A DNA stretch of 63,168 bases from Psychromonas aquimarina ATCC BAA-1526 (lineage in GTDB: Bacteria > Pseudomonadota > Gammaproteobacteria > Enterobacterales > Psychromonadaceae), in assembly GCF_000428725.1 (NCBI RefSeq), contig NZ_AUAM01000029.1:1-63168 (forward strand). Direction: 5' to 3'. Positions 30,031 to 40,654 of this stretch are shown piece after piece; positions within the stretch are counted from its first letter, which is position 1; each line of letters opens with the position of its first letter. The notes below the pieces were generated by a model. That model saw only the letters and a list, made by a program, of their open reading frames with translations. It was not told the DNA's origin and did no database searches. The translations under genes and the position numbers were made by a program.

Positions 30031-31650
30031 ATGGCATTACCCAGTAATTTTTTTTCGACACAGGCTGTTCTTGTAGTTGATGATATCGACACCATAAGAA
30101 GCGCCATAAAAGGTATGCTGCAGATGTTAGGCTGTAAAGAAATTTCAGTCGCAAGTAATGGTGACCGAGCAGTTGAATTGTGTGAGATAACAAAGTTTGA
30201 CTTTATTTTATGTGATTTTAATTTGGGAAAAGGAAAAGACGGTTATCAGTTATTTGAAGAGTTAAAACTAAGAGATCTGTTAAAAAGTAATACCGTATTT
30301 ATTCTGATAAGCGCAGAAACTGCGCTGCAGGTTATCCATGGTATTGTAGAACTGCAGCCCGATGACTATTTATTAAAACCTTTTTCTTATAAGACGCTGG
30401 AAGCTCGTTTAGTCAGATCATTAGAAAAACGTAAAGTACTCGGCGGCATTTATGATGCACTTGCTGTACGCAACTACAAAAAAGCGCTGGCTGAGTGCGG
30501 CAAAGCCGGCAAGGAGCACCAGAAATATGCACTGCCGATTATGCGCCTTAAAGGAGAAGTTTTATTAAATCTTAAGCAGCCTAAGATTGCCCTGGATTTA
30601 TATAATTCCATTTTAGCCCATCGAGACTTTTCCTGGGCAAAGCTGGGCAAGGCGATTGCTTTTTATCATCTTGAAGATTACACCGAATCGGCAGCCCTGT
30701 TAACTGAACTTTGTGAGTTACCAGAAACCCGTATTGAAGCGTTAAACTGGTTATCAAGTATATATGCCCAGCGTGAGTGTTATTCGCAGGCAAAAGATAT
30801 ATTAGTCGAATCGGTAAAACTATCCCCTAAAAATATCCCCAGGCAGCGTGCTTTAGCGAATCTTTCCTTACTGGAGGGGGACTGGGAAATCGCGCAGCGT
30901 TGTTTTAAAACTGTGCTGGATAATACCCGTCATTCAGTACACGAGAATATTAATCATCATTTTAATTATATCCACTGTTTATTAGATCGTGCCAAGGCCG
31001 GCAGTGAACTGCAGCAGGCTAAAGTTTTTTCACAGGTTCAGGCGACCTTAAAAAGTGCTTCGCTGCGTTTTAGTAAAGAACAGTTTTATGAACTGGAAAA
31101 GATAGTCTCGGCACGAATGGCAATTATGCGCGGGGCGTTAAAATCAGCTTCAGAAAATTTAACTGACTGTAATGCCGAGATAGTGATTGAATGCGGCCGG
31201 GACAGCGCATTAACCTTAGCGAAAGCCTGGCTGGAACTGGGGAACTCTGATAAATATGAGGAAATTCTGGCGCTGATCTCTTTTCCGGAAGATGATAACA
31301 GTATTGAGGTTATGAGTGATCTGCTGCTGATTAATAAAGTCAAAGATCATAATAAAGAGCAGATAGCTAAACTTCTCAGCCTTAATGAGCAGGGAATAAA
31401 ACTTTACCGCAGCGGTTTATATCCTGCATCAACCAGTGTGTTCCTTGAGGCATACGAGATTATGCCGAATAATACTCAGTTGTCGTTGAATCTGGCACAG
31501 TCAATGACTAAAGGCTGGCCTGTGAGTGTTGAATTTTCTAAGAAAAAACGTATTGCTAAGCTGTGTATTAATGTTATCGAGTCGCAGCCTCTTGATGATA
31601 TGTCGAAGAAGCGTTACAGCTCTTTTGAGCAGGAGTTAAAGGCTATATAA
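30031..31650 (+). CDS. Response regulator with TPR-like repeats
   Basis: The N-terminal receiver domain (residues 10-130) has the acidic pair Asp17/Asp18, the phospho-acceptor Asp62 (ILCDFNLG) and Lys116 (YLLKPF). The rest, to residue 539, is helical and looks like tetratricopeptide repeats (KYALPIMRLKGEVLLNLKQP, SWAKLGKAIAFYHLEDY, and so on). There is no DNA-binding or enzymatic output domain, so it probably works through protein-protein contacts. No partner kinase is adjacent. Two minor pilin genes follow on the same strand after 33 bp, so a role linked to type IV pili or surface behaviour is possible but unproven. Confidence 0.88.
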   Translation: MALPSNFFSTQAVLVVDDIDTIRSAIKGMLQMLGCKEISVASNGDRAVELCEITKFDFILCDFNLGKGKDGYQLFEELKLRDLLKSNTVFILISAETALQVIHGIVELQPDDYLLKPFSYKTLEARLVRSLEKRKVLGGIYDALAVRNYKKALAECGKAGKEHQKYALPIMRLKGEVLLNLKQPKIALDLYNSILAHRDFSWAKLGKAIAFYHLEDYTESAALLTELCELPETRIEALNWLSSIYAQRECYSQAKDILVESVKLSPKNIPRQRALANLSLLEGDWEIAQRCFKTVLDNTRHSVHENINHHFNYIHCLLDRAKAGSELQQAKVFSQVQATLKSASLRFSKEQFYELEKIVSARMAIMRGALKSASENLTDCNAEIVIECGRDSALTLAKAWLELGNSDKYEEILALISFPEDDNSIEVMSDLLLINKVKDHNKEQIAKLLSLNEQGIKLYRSGLYPASTSVFLEAYEIMPNNTQLSLNLAQSMTKGWPVSVEFSKKKRIAKLCINVIESQPLDDMSKKRYSSFEQELKAI

Positions 31651-31683
31651 ATTGCCCTTTTAAGTATCTTCTGAGTTTTTTTT

Positions 31684-32220
31684 ATGAAAATAAATAGACG
31701 TAAAAATATCGGTTTTACTTTAATTGAATTACTCATTTCAGTCTTTATTGTTGCCATATTAGTCGTAATTACCAGCAGCTCTTATAGTGGAATAATTGCC
31801 AGGCAGGCATTGCTGGATTATACGGATCGGCTTTATGGTTTTTTAAGTTTAGCTAAGATCCAGTCAGTTAAGCAGAATGAAAAGGTTTACGTACACTTTT
31901 GTCAGTTTGAAAACAGCACAAAATGGGATATGGCAATGACCACACTGCCTGCCTGTGACTGTTTTACTGCTGATTCATGCTTGTTAAACGGTGCTGAAAA
32001 AATACAAGAGTTAACTGACGGCAAGGTGGTATCTGCTTCTGCTTCCGACATTACCTTTAACGGTAAACAGGCTTCGTACAGCCCGATGAGGTTTAGTGTT
32101 AATGCCGGCAGTGTAACACTTACCAACTCTTCGGGGCAGAAACTGAAAGTTATTCAGTCAACAATGCGCTTAAGGATTTGTGCGCCTGATAAGGCTCAGC
32201 TGGGATATAAAAAGTGTTAG
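31684..32220 (+). CDS. Minor type IV pilin, FimU/GspH-like
   Basis: This prepilin has the leader MKINRRKNIG, then FTLIELLISVFIVAILVV with the Glu5 typical of pilins. The protein is 178 aa, and its C-terminal half has a GspH-like feel (DITFNGKQASYSPMRFSVNAGSVTL) with several cysteines. Position before a PilW-like gene fits the FimU member of a minor pilin cluster. The stop overlaps the next start by 7 bp. Confidence 0.85.
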   Translation: MKINRRKNIGFTLIELLISVFIVAILVVITSSSYSGIIARQALLDYTDRLYGFLSLAKIQSVKQNEKVYVHFCQFENSTKWDMAMTTLPACDCFTADSCLLNGAEKIQELTDGKVVSASASDITFNGKQASYSPMRFSVNAGSVTLTNSSGQKLKVIQSTMRLRICAPDKAQLGYKKC

Positions 32221-32822
32221 CTAAATTTCAGGGATTTTCATTAGTTGAACTGTTAATTGCACTGCTGCTTGGCTCTGTGCTGTTAGCTATGGTGATAGGT
32301 TTATATGTGACCGGGATTTCTACCGGAAGCAGAAGCCTTAAATACTCACGTTTACGCAGTGATCTGCAGTCAATTATGTCTATTATGGAAACGGATATCA
32401 GACGCGCCGGTTTTGGCGGTTCTGAGTTTATGGTTGCCAGCGGCGGCAGTAAAACCGTTGATTCAGTCAGTAATGCAGAACAAGACTGTATTGTTTATTA
32501 TTATAACCATAACTCTTCCGCTTCAATTACTGACAGCAATAAAATGGGGATTCGACTTGTTCCTGCTGAAAATGAAATTCAGTTCGGCACCGGTGTCGAT
32601 CCGCTTGCGGACAATTGTTACTCTTCCGGCACCTGGACTGCGCTTTCTGATAAACAGTTTATCAAGATTACCGTCCTGGAGTTTTCTGAAAGCAGTGTTT
32701 CTAATGCAGCCGCCACGCTTCGCAGTGTATCCATTGATTTAACCGGAGAGCTGGTTTCTGACAGCAGTTTCACCCATTCAATCAGCACTACGGTACAGGT
32801 ACGTAATTTAGAGTTCAATTAA
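32214..32822 (+). CDS. Minor type IV pilin, PilW-like
   Basis: The leader MLAKFQG precedes FSLVELLIALLLGSVLLAM. The block LRSDLQSIMSIMETDIRRAGFGG is a strong PilW signature. The start is GTG and overlaps the upstream pilin gene by 7 bp. At 202 aa it is short compared with many PilW proteins. No pilV, pilX, pilY1 or pilE follows, so the usual minor pilin cluster is incomplete here. Confidence 0.88.
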   Translation: MLAKFQGFSLVELLIALLLGSVLLAMVIGLYVTGISTGSRSLKYSRLRSDLQSIMSIMETDIRRAGFGGSEFMVASGGSKTVDSVSNAEQDCIVYYYNHNSSASITDSNKMGIRLVPAENEIQFGTGVDPLADNCYSSGTWTALSDKQFIKITVLEFSESSVSNAAATLRSVSIDLTGELVSDSSFTHSISTTVQVRNLEFN

Positions 32823-32934
32823 TCTTGTGTCAGCCTTGTTTTATACCGCTGAATATCAATAATTTGTAGATACCTAGCAAGCTTTCAGTTTCATTAGGCG
32901 GCCCTCGTCATTTTTTCTTTTATGATCATAAAAT

Positions 32935-32962
32935 CAGACTCCTGTTATTCTTTAGGAGTCTG
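32935..32962 (+). promoter_or_regulatory. Hairpin over the beta-mannosidase ribosome binding site
   Basis: CAGACTCCT (32935-32943) and AGGAGTCTG (32954-32962) form a 9-bp perfect stem with a 10-base loop. The right arm contains the ribosome binding site AGGAG, seven bases before the ATG at 32966. The fold would hide the site, so translation may be controlled. There is no T tract, so it is not a terminator. Confidence 0.65.
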
Positions 32963-32965
32963 TTA

Positions 32966-35398
32966 ATGATGTTTTCCCTTAATGGTGAATGGCTGCTTGA
33001 CTGCATTGATCAGCCTGAAATTCAAAATATTGCAGTTCAGTTACCCGGTGATGTGCATTCGGCACTGCTCGAGGCCGGAAAAATTGTCGATCCCTACTGG
33101 GCTGATAATGAAAAGCAGGTACAGTGGGTCGGACAGTGTGAATGGCGGCTGAGACGTTCTTTTGAGCTTAGTGAAGAGATATTTAATGCGGCTTCGCTGG
33201 ATCTTAGTATTGAATATTTAGATACCATAGCTGAAATAAAAATTAACGGTCAAGCTGCCGCAGACAGTTCCAATATGTTTCTGGCATTAAATGTAAATAT
33301 TCTTCCTTTTGTTGTGATCGGTGAAAACAGCATTGAAATATTATTAAAACGTGCGGATCTTGCCGCCCGTGCACAGGCTGAAAAATTACCCTTTCCTATT
33401 CCCTGGGCTGTCGGTAATAATCAAATCCCGCATATGAATACATTACGTAAAGCTCAGTGTCATGCCGGCTGGGACTGGGGAATCTGTTTATCAGCCGCGG
33501 GTGTTTACGGTGATATCACTCTGCAGGCGGTAGAGAATGCTGCGTTATTAGCCGTGCAGACTGAGCAGGTTTGGTGTGCAGAAAGCTGCACAGTTAATGT
33601 CAGTATTGATTATAAAGCAGTGCGTAATTCTCCCTGTTCAGCCGTTATTGAATTTAACGGACAGACAGAAGAAGTACCGCTTGATGTACTGAGTAATAAA
33701 GTTGAACTGTCATTTTCCGTCACAGAAGCTAAGCGCTGGTGGCCGGCAGGTTACGGAGAGCCGCATCTTTACCCGTTAAAAGTGACACTCGACGGACAGG
33801 TTATTTGTAAAAAAATCGGTCTGCGCGAACTGCAGTTAATTACCGAAGAGGATGAAACTGGCTCAAGCATGTACTTTAAGGTTAATGGTTTTGCTGTCAG
33901 CGCTAAAGGTGCTAACTGGATCCCCTTAGATGCGATGCCTGGCCGTAATAGTGAGCAGCGTTACCGGCAGATGCTCAGTGATGCGGCCGCTGCTAATATG
34001 AATATGCTGCGTGTCTGGGGAGGCGGTATTTATGAGCACGATATCTTTTACGAGTTATGTGACGAGTTAGGCTTATTGGTCTGGCAGGATCTGATGTTCG
34101 CCTGTGCCTTGTATCCTTCAACAGCTGATTTTATTGACCAGGTAAGTGCGGAGGTTGACTATCAGGTTAAGCGTTTACGAGATCATGCCTGCATTGCTTT
34201 ATGGTGCGGTGATAATGAAGTAATTGGAGCAATCGGCTGGTACCCGGAGTCGCGCGCTAACCGCGAGAAATATGTGGTTAATTATGACCGCTTAAATAGA
34301 GCGCTTGAACAAAGCGTTACTCAAGCCGATCCCGGGCGGCGCTTCTGGGCAAGCTCTCCCTGTAACGGCGAGCTGGATTTTGGTGATGCCTGGCATGATG
34401 ATAACCGCGGTGATATGCATTACTGGGATGTCTGGCACTCAGGAAAATCTATTGATGCCTATACCGAAGTTAACCCGCGTTTCTGCTCGGAATTTGGTTT
34501 TCAATCCTGGCCCTCTTTACCAACGGTGAAAAAATTTGCACCGCAGAGTGACTGGAATGTGACTTCTCCATCCTTTGAAAACCACCAGAAAAATGCCAGA
34601 GGTAATTCCATTATTACCGAAATGTTTACCCGTTATTATCGTTTTCCCAATGGTTTTGAAAACATGCTTTATCTTAGTCAGGTGCAGCAGTCTACAGCGA
34701 TTAAAACAGCCAGCGAATACTGGCGTTCATGTAAGCCGCTTAACCGCGGTATTTTATACTGGCAGCTGAATGACTGCTGGCCGGTAAGTTCATGGTCGTC
34801 AATTGAGTATGACGGGCGCTGGAAGCAGCTTCATTACCAGGCGAAACGTTTTTTTGCACCGTTATTAGCGGTATTTGTTAAGTCTGAAACTCATTTAACC
34901 CTGCGCGTGGTTAACGATGCAAAAACTGCCGCTGAGTTAGACGGAGAGCTGATCTGGCAGAGCTGGAATGGTGATGTTTTATCTCGGGAGCCGTTGTCAG
35001 GATATGCTGAGGCTGACGGAAATATTGAGCTGTGGTCTTGTCCGTTAGAGAAAATCAGCGGGTCTGAAAGCGAAGGTTTCTTCTATGTGCAGCTGACGAA
35101 TCAGAAGGTCTGCTTTGATAACACTTATTTTGCTGCTAAACCTAAACAGTGTGATTTTTCCGATCCTGAAATCAGTTATGAGGTTATCGAAACATCATCG
35201 GGACTTGAAGTATTAATCCGTGCAGAAAAACCGGCGTTTTTTGTGCATTTAGAGTATCAGGGGGCGGGGCGTTTTGCAGATTCAAGTTTCACTTTGCTGC
35301 CCGATGCTCCGCGCTCAATTGCTTTTATTGGAGAGGCTGGGCTCGAGCAGTTAAAAGAGGGATTAAGGGTTTACGATTTGTATCATAGCTATGCATAG
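32966..35398 (+). CDS. Beta-mannosidase (GH2)
   Basis: This 810-aa enzyme belongs to glycoside hydrolase family 2 and is predicted to remove beta-linked mannose from the ends of manno-oligosaccharides. It has an N-terminal jelly-roll domain (LNGEWLLDCID, LPGDVHSALLEAGKI, HAGWDWGI), a beta-sandwich, and the TIM barrel. The acid/base Glu is residue 418 in LWCGDNEV, and the nucleophile Glu is residue 509 in RFCSEFGFQSWPS. There is no signal peptide, so it acts in the cytoplasm on imported sugars. An MFS permease follows. Translation may be controlled by the hairpin at its ribosome binding site. No mannan depolymerase is nearby. Confidence 0.93.
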   Translation: MMFSLNGEWLLDCIDQPEIQNIAVQLPGDVHSALLEAGKIVDPYWADNEKQVQWVGQCEWRLRRSFELSEEIFNAASLDLSIEYLDTIAEIKINGQAAADSSNMFLALNVNILPFVVIGENSIEILLKRADLAARAQAEKLPFPIPWAVGNNQIPHMNTLRKAQCHAGWDWGICLSAAGVYGDITLQAVENAALLAVQTEQVWCAESCTVNVSIDYKAVRNSPCSAVIEFNGQTEEVPLDVLSNKVELSFSVTEAKRWWPAGYGEPHLYPLKVTLDGQVICKKIGLRELQLITEEDETGSSMYFKVNGFAVSAKGANWIPLDAMPGRNSEQRYRQMLSDAAAANMNMLRVWGGGIYEHDIFYELCDELGLLVWQDLMFACALYPSTADFIDQVSAEVDYQVKRLRDHACIALWCGDNEVIGAIGWYPESRANREKYVVNYDRLNRALEQSVTQADPGRRFWASSPCNGELDFGDAWHDDNRGDMHYWDVWHSGKSIDAYTEVNPRFCSEFGFQSWPSLPTVKKFAPQSDWNVTSPSFENHQKNARGNSIITEMFTRYYRFPNGFENMLYLSQVQQSTAIKTASEYWRSCKPLNRGILYWQLNDCWPVSSWSSIEYDGRWKQLHYQAKRFFAPLLAVFVKSETHLTLRVVNDAKTAAELDGELIWQSWNGDVLSREPLSGYAEADGNIELWSCPLEKISGSESEGFFYVQLTNQKVCFDNTYFAAKPKQCDFSDPEISYEVIETSSGLEVLIRAEKPAFFVHLEYQGAGRFADSSFTLLPDAPRSIAFIGEAGLEQLKEGLRVYDLYHSYA

Positions 35399-35418
35399 AA
35401 CTTTTTAACAAATACAGT

Positions 35419-35446
35419 AAAGGTTGATGTAATATCAGCCTTTTTT
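35419..35446 (+). terminator. Terminator after beta-mannosidase gene
   Basis: AAAGGTTGAT and ATCAGCCTTT (10 bp with one G-U pair, 5-base loop) are followed by T residues. Confidence 0.85.
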
Positions 35447-35480
35447 ATTTGTAACTCTCATTAATTCATAGAGGTGTCTG

Positions 35481-36623
35481 TTGTTTACTATTGCTGCTAA
35501 ATCCTGGTTAACCCTGTATTTTGTTGCTTTCTATTTTGTATGGGGAGTATTTTTACCTTTCTGGGGCGTGTGGTTATCAGGGCAGGGGATATCCGCTGAA
35601 GATATTGGTTTATTATTCTCGGTCGGGCTGGTACTGCGTTTTGTCAGTAGTATGGGATTACTGCCGCTGGTCAGCAGCGGTTCCTCTATTCTGCGTTTAT
35701 TACGTGTATTAAGTTTTCTGACCCTGCTGGCATTCAGTGTGCTTTTTTACCTGCAGGGGTATCTGTGGCTGGCCGTCATTACTTTGACGATTAACTTTGT
35801 GATCGGACCTTTGGTGCCTTTAGGGGACATTATTGGTACCCGCTTAGTAAATCAAATTCAGTTAGATTACGGGCGGGTGCGTTTATGGGGGTCATTAAGT
35901 TTTATTGCAGGATCCAGCTGTATCGGCTGGTTAATTGCTGAGTATGGTCAGCCGTCAATATTATGGCTGATTGTCGCTGCCTCTGCGGTTATGTGGACAG
36001 TCAGTTTATTAAAATTAAGTCCGCATTTAGATGACGGGGAAACGCGGCACCAGGGGGGGAAGCAGTCCCTTACTGGATTACTGAAACAGCGAAATGTCCT
36101 GCTGTTTTTAATTGTTGTCGGTTCAATTCAAGGCAGTCATGGTGCTTATTATGCCTTCAGCTCAATTTACTGGAACAGTATCGGGATTCCAGAGTCGAGC
36201 ATTGCCTGGTTATGGGCGATTGCAGTGGCCGCAGAAGTTCTGCTGATGCGTTTTAATAAAAAGCTGTTTACTAACTGGTCAATCAAACAGATGATCCTTT
36301 TAGGCTTGTCAGCAGGTATTGCCCGCTGGTGGGTGATCTCGTTTACGGATAATGTTTATCTGCTGGCAGTTATTCAGACATTTCATGCATTTACTTTTGC
36401 TGTTACCCATTTAGCGACTATCCGTTATATCAGTCTGCAGAAAGGTGTTGATATGGTGCCTTACCAGACGCTTTACTCCGGAGTGGCATTGGGACTGTTA
36501 ATGGCGCTGTTTACCTATTTATCCGGTATTTTCTATGAACAGCTTCAAGGGCAGGTATTTTTAATTATGTCGCTGCTGTTAATACCCGTTTTATGGTGTC
36601 TTAAAATCTGGAAAACGCAGTAA
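35481..36623 (+). CDS. MFS permease, HcaT-like
   Basis: This 380-aa inner-membrane protein has about 12 membrane helices and matches E. coli HcaT (3-phenylpropionate transporter family) along its length: WLTLYFVAFYFVWGVFLPFWGVWL, LDYGRVRLWGS and GAYYAFSSIYW are diagnostic. The substrate cannot be read from the sequence; related proteins carry varied small molecules. Start: TTG with GAGGTG four bases before. A terminator separates it from the beta-mannosidase gene, so they need not be co-regulated. Confidence 0.85.
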   Translation: MFTIAAKSWLTLYFVAFYFVWGVFLPFWGVWLSGQGISAEDIGLLFSVGLVLRFVSSMGLLPLVSSGSSILRLLRVLSFLTLLAFSVLFYLQGYLWLAVITLTINFVIGPLVPLGDIIGTRLVNQIQLDYGRVRLWGSLSFIAGSSCIGWLIAEYGQPSILWLIVAASAVMWTVSLLKLSPHLDDGETRHQGGKQSLTGLLKQRNVLLFLIVVGSIQGSHGAYYAFSSIYWNSIGIPESSIAWLWAIAVAAEVLLMRFNKKLFTNWSIKQMILLGLSAGIARWWVISFTDNVYLLAVIQTFHAFTFAVTHLATIRYISLQKGVDMVPYQTLYSGVALGLLMALFTYLSGIFYEQLQGQVFLIMSLLLIPVLWCLKIWKTQ

Positions 36624-36982
36624 TTCGTTAATCAGTCTCTTGCCGGTGCGTCAGCCGCACTGGCAGATAATTGTTTGTATAAGTATTTATTCCCTCTCTG
36701 CCCGCTGAACTGTATTTTTTAACCTGTATCCTATTGTCTTCTCTCAATATTGACTATTATAAACGACAGATATATTGAACTTTTCTTATACTTTACTGAC
36801 TAACATAACTGAAGCTTAGCGCGTGAATTACGCTGCAGAGAAGTGATCAGAAAGTAAAGAAAAGTTGTTTTTAAGTTTCTGAATAAATTTATTTAATCTA
36901 ATAAATTAGTTAATAAGGTGATGAAAATCATAGGTTTTTCAGTAATAAATTGGACTTGTTAGGTCAAAATATAAACTAGGCC
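36624..36982. other. Intergenic region upstream of fxsA
   Basis: This AT-rich stretch precedes the sigma-32-like promoter at 36983. A 10-bp inverted repeat (TGCCGGTGCG / CGCACTGGCA with one G-U pair, 36641-36665) lies just after the permease gene and lacks a T tract. No gene or RNA was recognised in the rest. Confidence 0.45.
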
Positions 36983-37009
36983 CTTGAATTTGTCATAATC
37001 TGTCCATAT
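36983..37009 (+). promoter_or_regulatory. Possible sigma-32 promoter before fxsA
   Basis: CTTGAAT (36983-36989) and GTCCATAT (37002-37009) with 12 bases between resemble the heat-shock consensus CTTGAAA / CCCCATNT. The -10 part matches less well than in groES. It lies 53 bp before the fxsA ATG. Confidence 0.5.
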
Positions 37010-37062
37010 TTAATTACTAGTATGACAGATTAAAGTTATTTAAATCCTTATCAGGAGTAAGC

Positions 37063-37539
37063 ATGTTTGCAAGATTATTTTTAGTTTTTACCAGCGTTTC
37101 ATTATTAGAGATTTTTGTTCTGGTTAAAGTGGGTGGTTTTTTAGGTGCGTGGCCGACGGTTGCTTTAGTGATCGTTACCGCGTTAGTCGGATCGGCCTTA
37201 GTACGCAGTCAGGGATTACAGTTATTACAGCAGCTGCAGGAACGTATAGCGCGCGGTGAAATGCCCGGGCAGCAGTTGATTGAAGGTATAATGTTAATTA
37301 TTACCGGAGTGTTATTAGTGACTCCGGGGTTTGTAACAGATTTTTGTGGTTTATTACTTTTGCAGCCGTCTATTCGAGCCGCAATAGCACAACTGCTGCT
37401 GGCAAATGTTAAATTAGCACCCCATGCCGCTATGTCAGGGGGATTTTCTCAATCACAAAACAGCTCTTCTTTCAGCCGCTCTCATGTTGAAGAAGATGTA
37501 ATTGAAGGTGAATTTGAGCGTAAGGATGATAAAGAATAG
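37063..37539 (+). CDS. fxsA: FxsA, inner membrane protein
   Basis: FxsA is a small membrane protein whose overproduction relieves F-plasmid exclusion of phage T7. Hydrophobic helices are at about residues 3-18, 25-43 and 70-95, with family residues EIFVLVKVGGFLGAWPTV and TPGFVTDFCGLLLLQP. The C-terminal tail is polar. The length of 158 aa equals the E. coli protein. As in many gammaproteobacteria, it lies close upstream of groES-groEL. A sigma-32-like promoter may drive it. Confidence 0.93.
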   Translation: MFARLFLVFTSVSLLEIFVLVKVGGFLGAWPTVALVIVTALVGSALVRSQGLQLLQQLQERIARGEMPGQQLIEGIMLIITGVLLVTPGFVTDFCGLLLLQPSIRAAIAQLLLANVKLAPHAAMSGGFSQSQNSSSFSRSHVEEDVIEGEFERKDDKE

Positions 37540-37765
37540 AGTTTTTCGATGAGTATCACAGAAATGGGTAATTATTACGGAAAACGTGTCTTGTAGAGGA
37601 GGTATTTGTAAAGAAGGGTTGAAATCGGTTTAAATTTCATTATTTTGTCAAAAAATAATAATGAGTTAGCGCATTTTATTAGTGAAACACTTAATGAGTT
37701 CGAGTATTTAGTAGTTAGTGTTTCAGTTATGTGATTTATTTTCCAAAAAATAATAAGGGATAAAT

Positions 37766-38011
37766 GTGAATATTAAAAATTCGATAACGCTAAGAAGTTT
37801 TAAAAAGTATCATCCTCGTCAAATTGCTAAGTTTGTAAAAGGATTTTTTAACGGTCGTATTTTTATTGCTGGTTTAGGCCGCTTAAGGGTGGTTGAAGGT
37901 AAGGTTGTTGCTTACCAGCATCAGAAAACGGAAAAAAATATTCTGATAGCAGTCAGTGAGATTAATCAGATAATAAACGAATTATCGCAGCCGAGACCGG
38001 CCCTCGCTTAG
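37766..38011 (+). CDS. Hypothetical 81-aa basic protein
   Basis: I do not recognise this protein. It starts with GTG, preceded by AAGGGA at five bases. It is basic, rich in lysine and arginine in the first 45 residues (HPRQIAKFVKGFFNGRIFIAG, then GRLRVVEGKV), and has no membrane segment. A strong terminator follows, which supports it as a real gene. It is located between fxsA and groES. A 9-bp inverted repeat (TGAAACACT / AGTGTTTCA) lies upstream at 37683-37725. Confidence 0.65.
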   Translation: MNIKNSITLRSFKKYHPRQIAKFVKGFFNGRIFIAGLGRLRVVEGKVVAYQHQKTEKNILIAVSEINQIINELSQPRPALA

Positions 38012-38037
38012 GTTAACTCCCTTTAGATAGTCTTTTT

Positions 38038-38069
38038 AAAAACCTGTATTTTGAATACAGGTTTTTTTT
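38038..38069 (+). terminator. Terminator before the groE promoter
   Basis: AACCTGTATT and AATACAGGTT (10 bp, loop TTG) are followed by eight T. It insulates groES-groEL from the upstream gene. Confidence 0.92.
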
Positions 38070-38098
38070 GGCTTAATGAAAATTTTTTAAGTCTGTCA

Positions 38099-38126
38099 CT
38101 TGATAAACTATTTTTAATCCCCATCT
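38099..38126 (+). promoter_or_regulatory. Sigma-32 heat-shock promoter for groES-groEL
   Basis: CTTGATA (38099-38105) and CCCCATCT (38119-38126), 13 bases apart, match the sigma-32 consensus well. They lie 40 bp before the groES ATG. No CIRCE element was seen. Confidence 0.82.
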
Positions 38127-38166
38127 GTTTTGTACATCCAAAGACAAACATTTTTAAGGAAAAACC

Positions 38167-38457
38167 ATGACTATTCGTCCATTACATGATCGTGTTATTT
38201 TAAAACGTACCGAGCAGGAAACAACTTCGGCCGGCGGCATTGTATTAACTGGAAGTGCAGCTGAAAAATCAACGCGTGGTGAAATCCTTGCTGTGGGTAA
38301 CGGTCGTCTTTTAGATAATGGTGAAGTAAAACCACTTGACGTAAAAGTGGGTGATATCGTTATTTTCAGTGAAGGTTACGGTTTGAAAACAGAAAAAATT
38401 GAAGGCCAGGAAGTACTTATCTTAAGTGAAAGCGACATTCTAGCGGTCGTTGAATAA
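38167..38457 (+). CDS. groES: Co-chaperonin GroES
   Basis: GroES caps the GroEL ring and helps fold substrate proteins in the cytoplasm. The protein (96 aa) has the family start [12 protein letters not shown] and the mobile loop [18 protein letters not shown] (about residues 17-34). AAGGA precedes the ATG. It is transcribed with groEL from the heat-shock promoter just upstream. Confidence 0.99.
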   Translation: MTIRPLHDRVILKRTEQETTSAGGIVLTGSAAEKSTRGEILAVGNGRLLDNGEVKPLDVKVGDIVIFSEGYGLKTEKIEGQEVLILSESDILAVVE

Positions 38458-38492
38458 TAATTTATTGTTTTAATCCAGCGCAATTACCTTAA

Positions 38493-40172
<1,680 letters not shown>

Positions 40173-40199
40173 TTCTGCAGCATATCTTCCTTATTTTAG

Positions 40200-40234
40200 A
40201 AAAGCCTGAATAGCAATATTCGGGCTTTTTTTTT
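40200..40234 (+). terminator. Terminator after groEL
   Basis: A 12-bp stem (AAAGCCTGAATA and its complement with one G-U pair, loop GCAA) is followed by nine T. Confidence 0.93.
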
Positions 40235-40258
40235 ATTACGTGTCTATTAATATCTTCA

Positions 40259-40645
40259 TTATAAAAATGGATTATCAGCTTCCATGGCTTGTATCTGCAT
40301 AGACTTTTCACTTTGAACCAGTTGAATAGTATGTAGCGGGCGAGATAGCTGGATAGCAATGGTTATATCCTTAAATTGAATATAACTGACAGTCCAGTCG
40401 TATAAGTCATACTGCATATCAATAATTTTTCCGTAACGATAAATTTCATCAATGCTTTTCTGGTATATATTAATGGCTTCTCTGTAGCTTTCCAGCTTAA
40501 CTTCTTCCATATAATAGTTGTGTTGATTAACGACAAAATTGGAGCGTCGAGATAACTTACCGTATTTTAACCATTTCAGACTTGCTCGATTAAGCAGCCA
40601 AAATAAGCTGGTGATAAAAATAATAATGCCGATTAAATACTGCAT
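40259..40645 (-). CDS. Hypothetical membrane-anchored protein
   Basis: I do not recognise this 128-aa protein. One N-terminal membrane helix (about residues 3-19, LIGIIIFITSLFWLL) is followed by a basic stretch (LKWLKYGKLSRRSN) that should stay in the cytoplasm, and a soluble domain of about 100 residues. The ATG at 40645 has no clear ribosome binding site, but the gene begins 9 bp after the stop of the gene upstream on the same strand, so translational coupling is likely. Confidence 0.65.
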   Translation of the reverse strand: MQYLIGIIIFITSLFWLLNRASLKWLKYGKLSRRSNFVVNQHNYYMEEVKLESYREAINIYQKSIDEIYRYGKIIDMQYDLYDWTVSYIQFKDITIAIQLSRPLHTIQLVQSEKSMQIQAMEADNPFL

Positions 40646-40654
40646 AAACAAAAG

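Noticed and set aside
36641..36665. Terminator after the MFS permease
   Set aside because: The stem is good but there is no T tract, so I list it only as an inverted repeat.
38070..38160. CIRCE/HrcA operator before groES
   Set aside because: No CIRCE-like inverted repeat was seen; the sigma-32 promoter explains the control.
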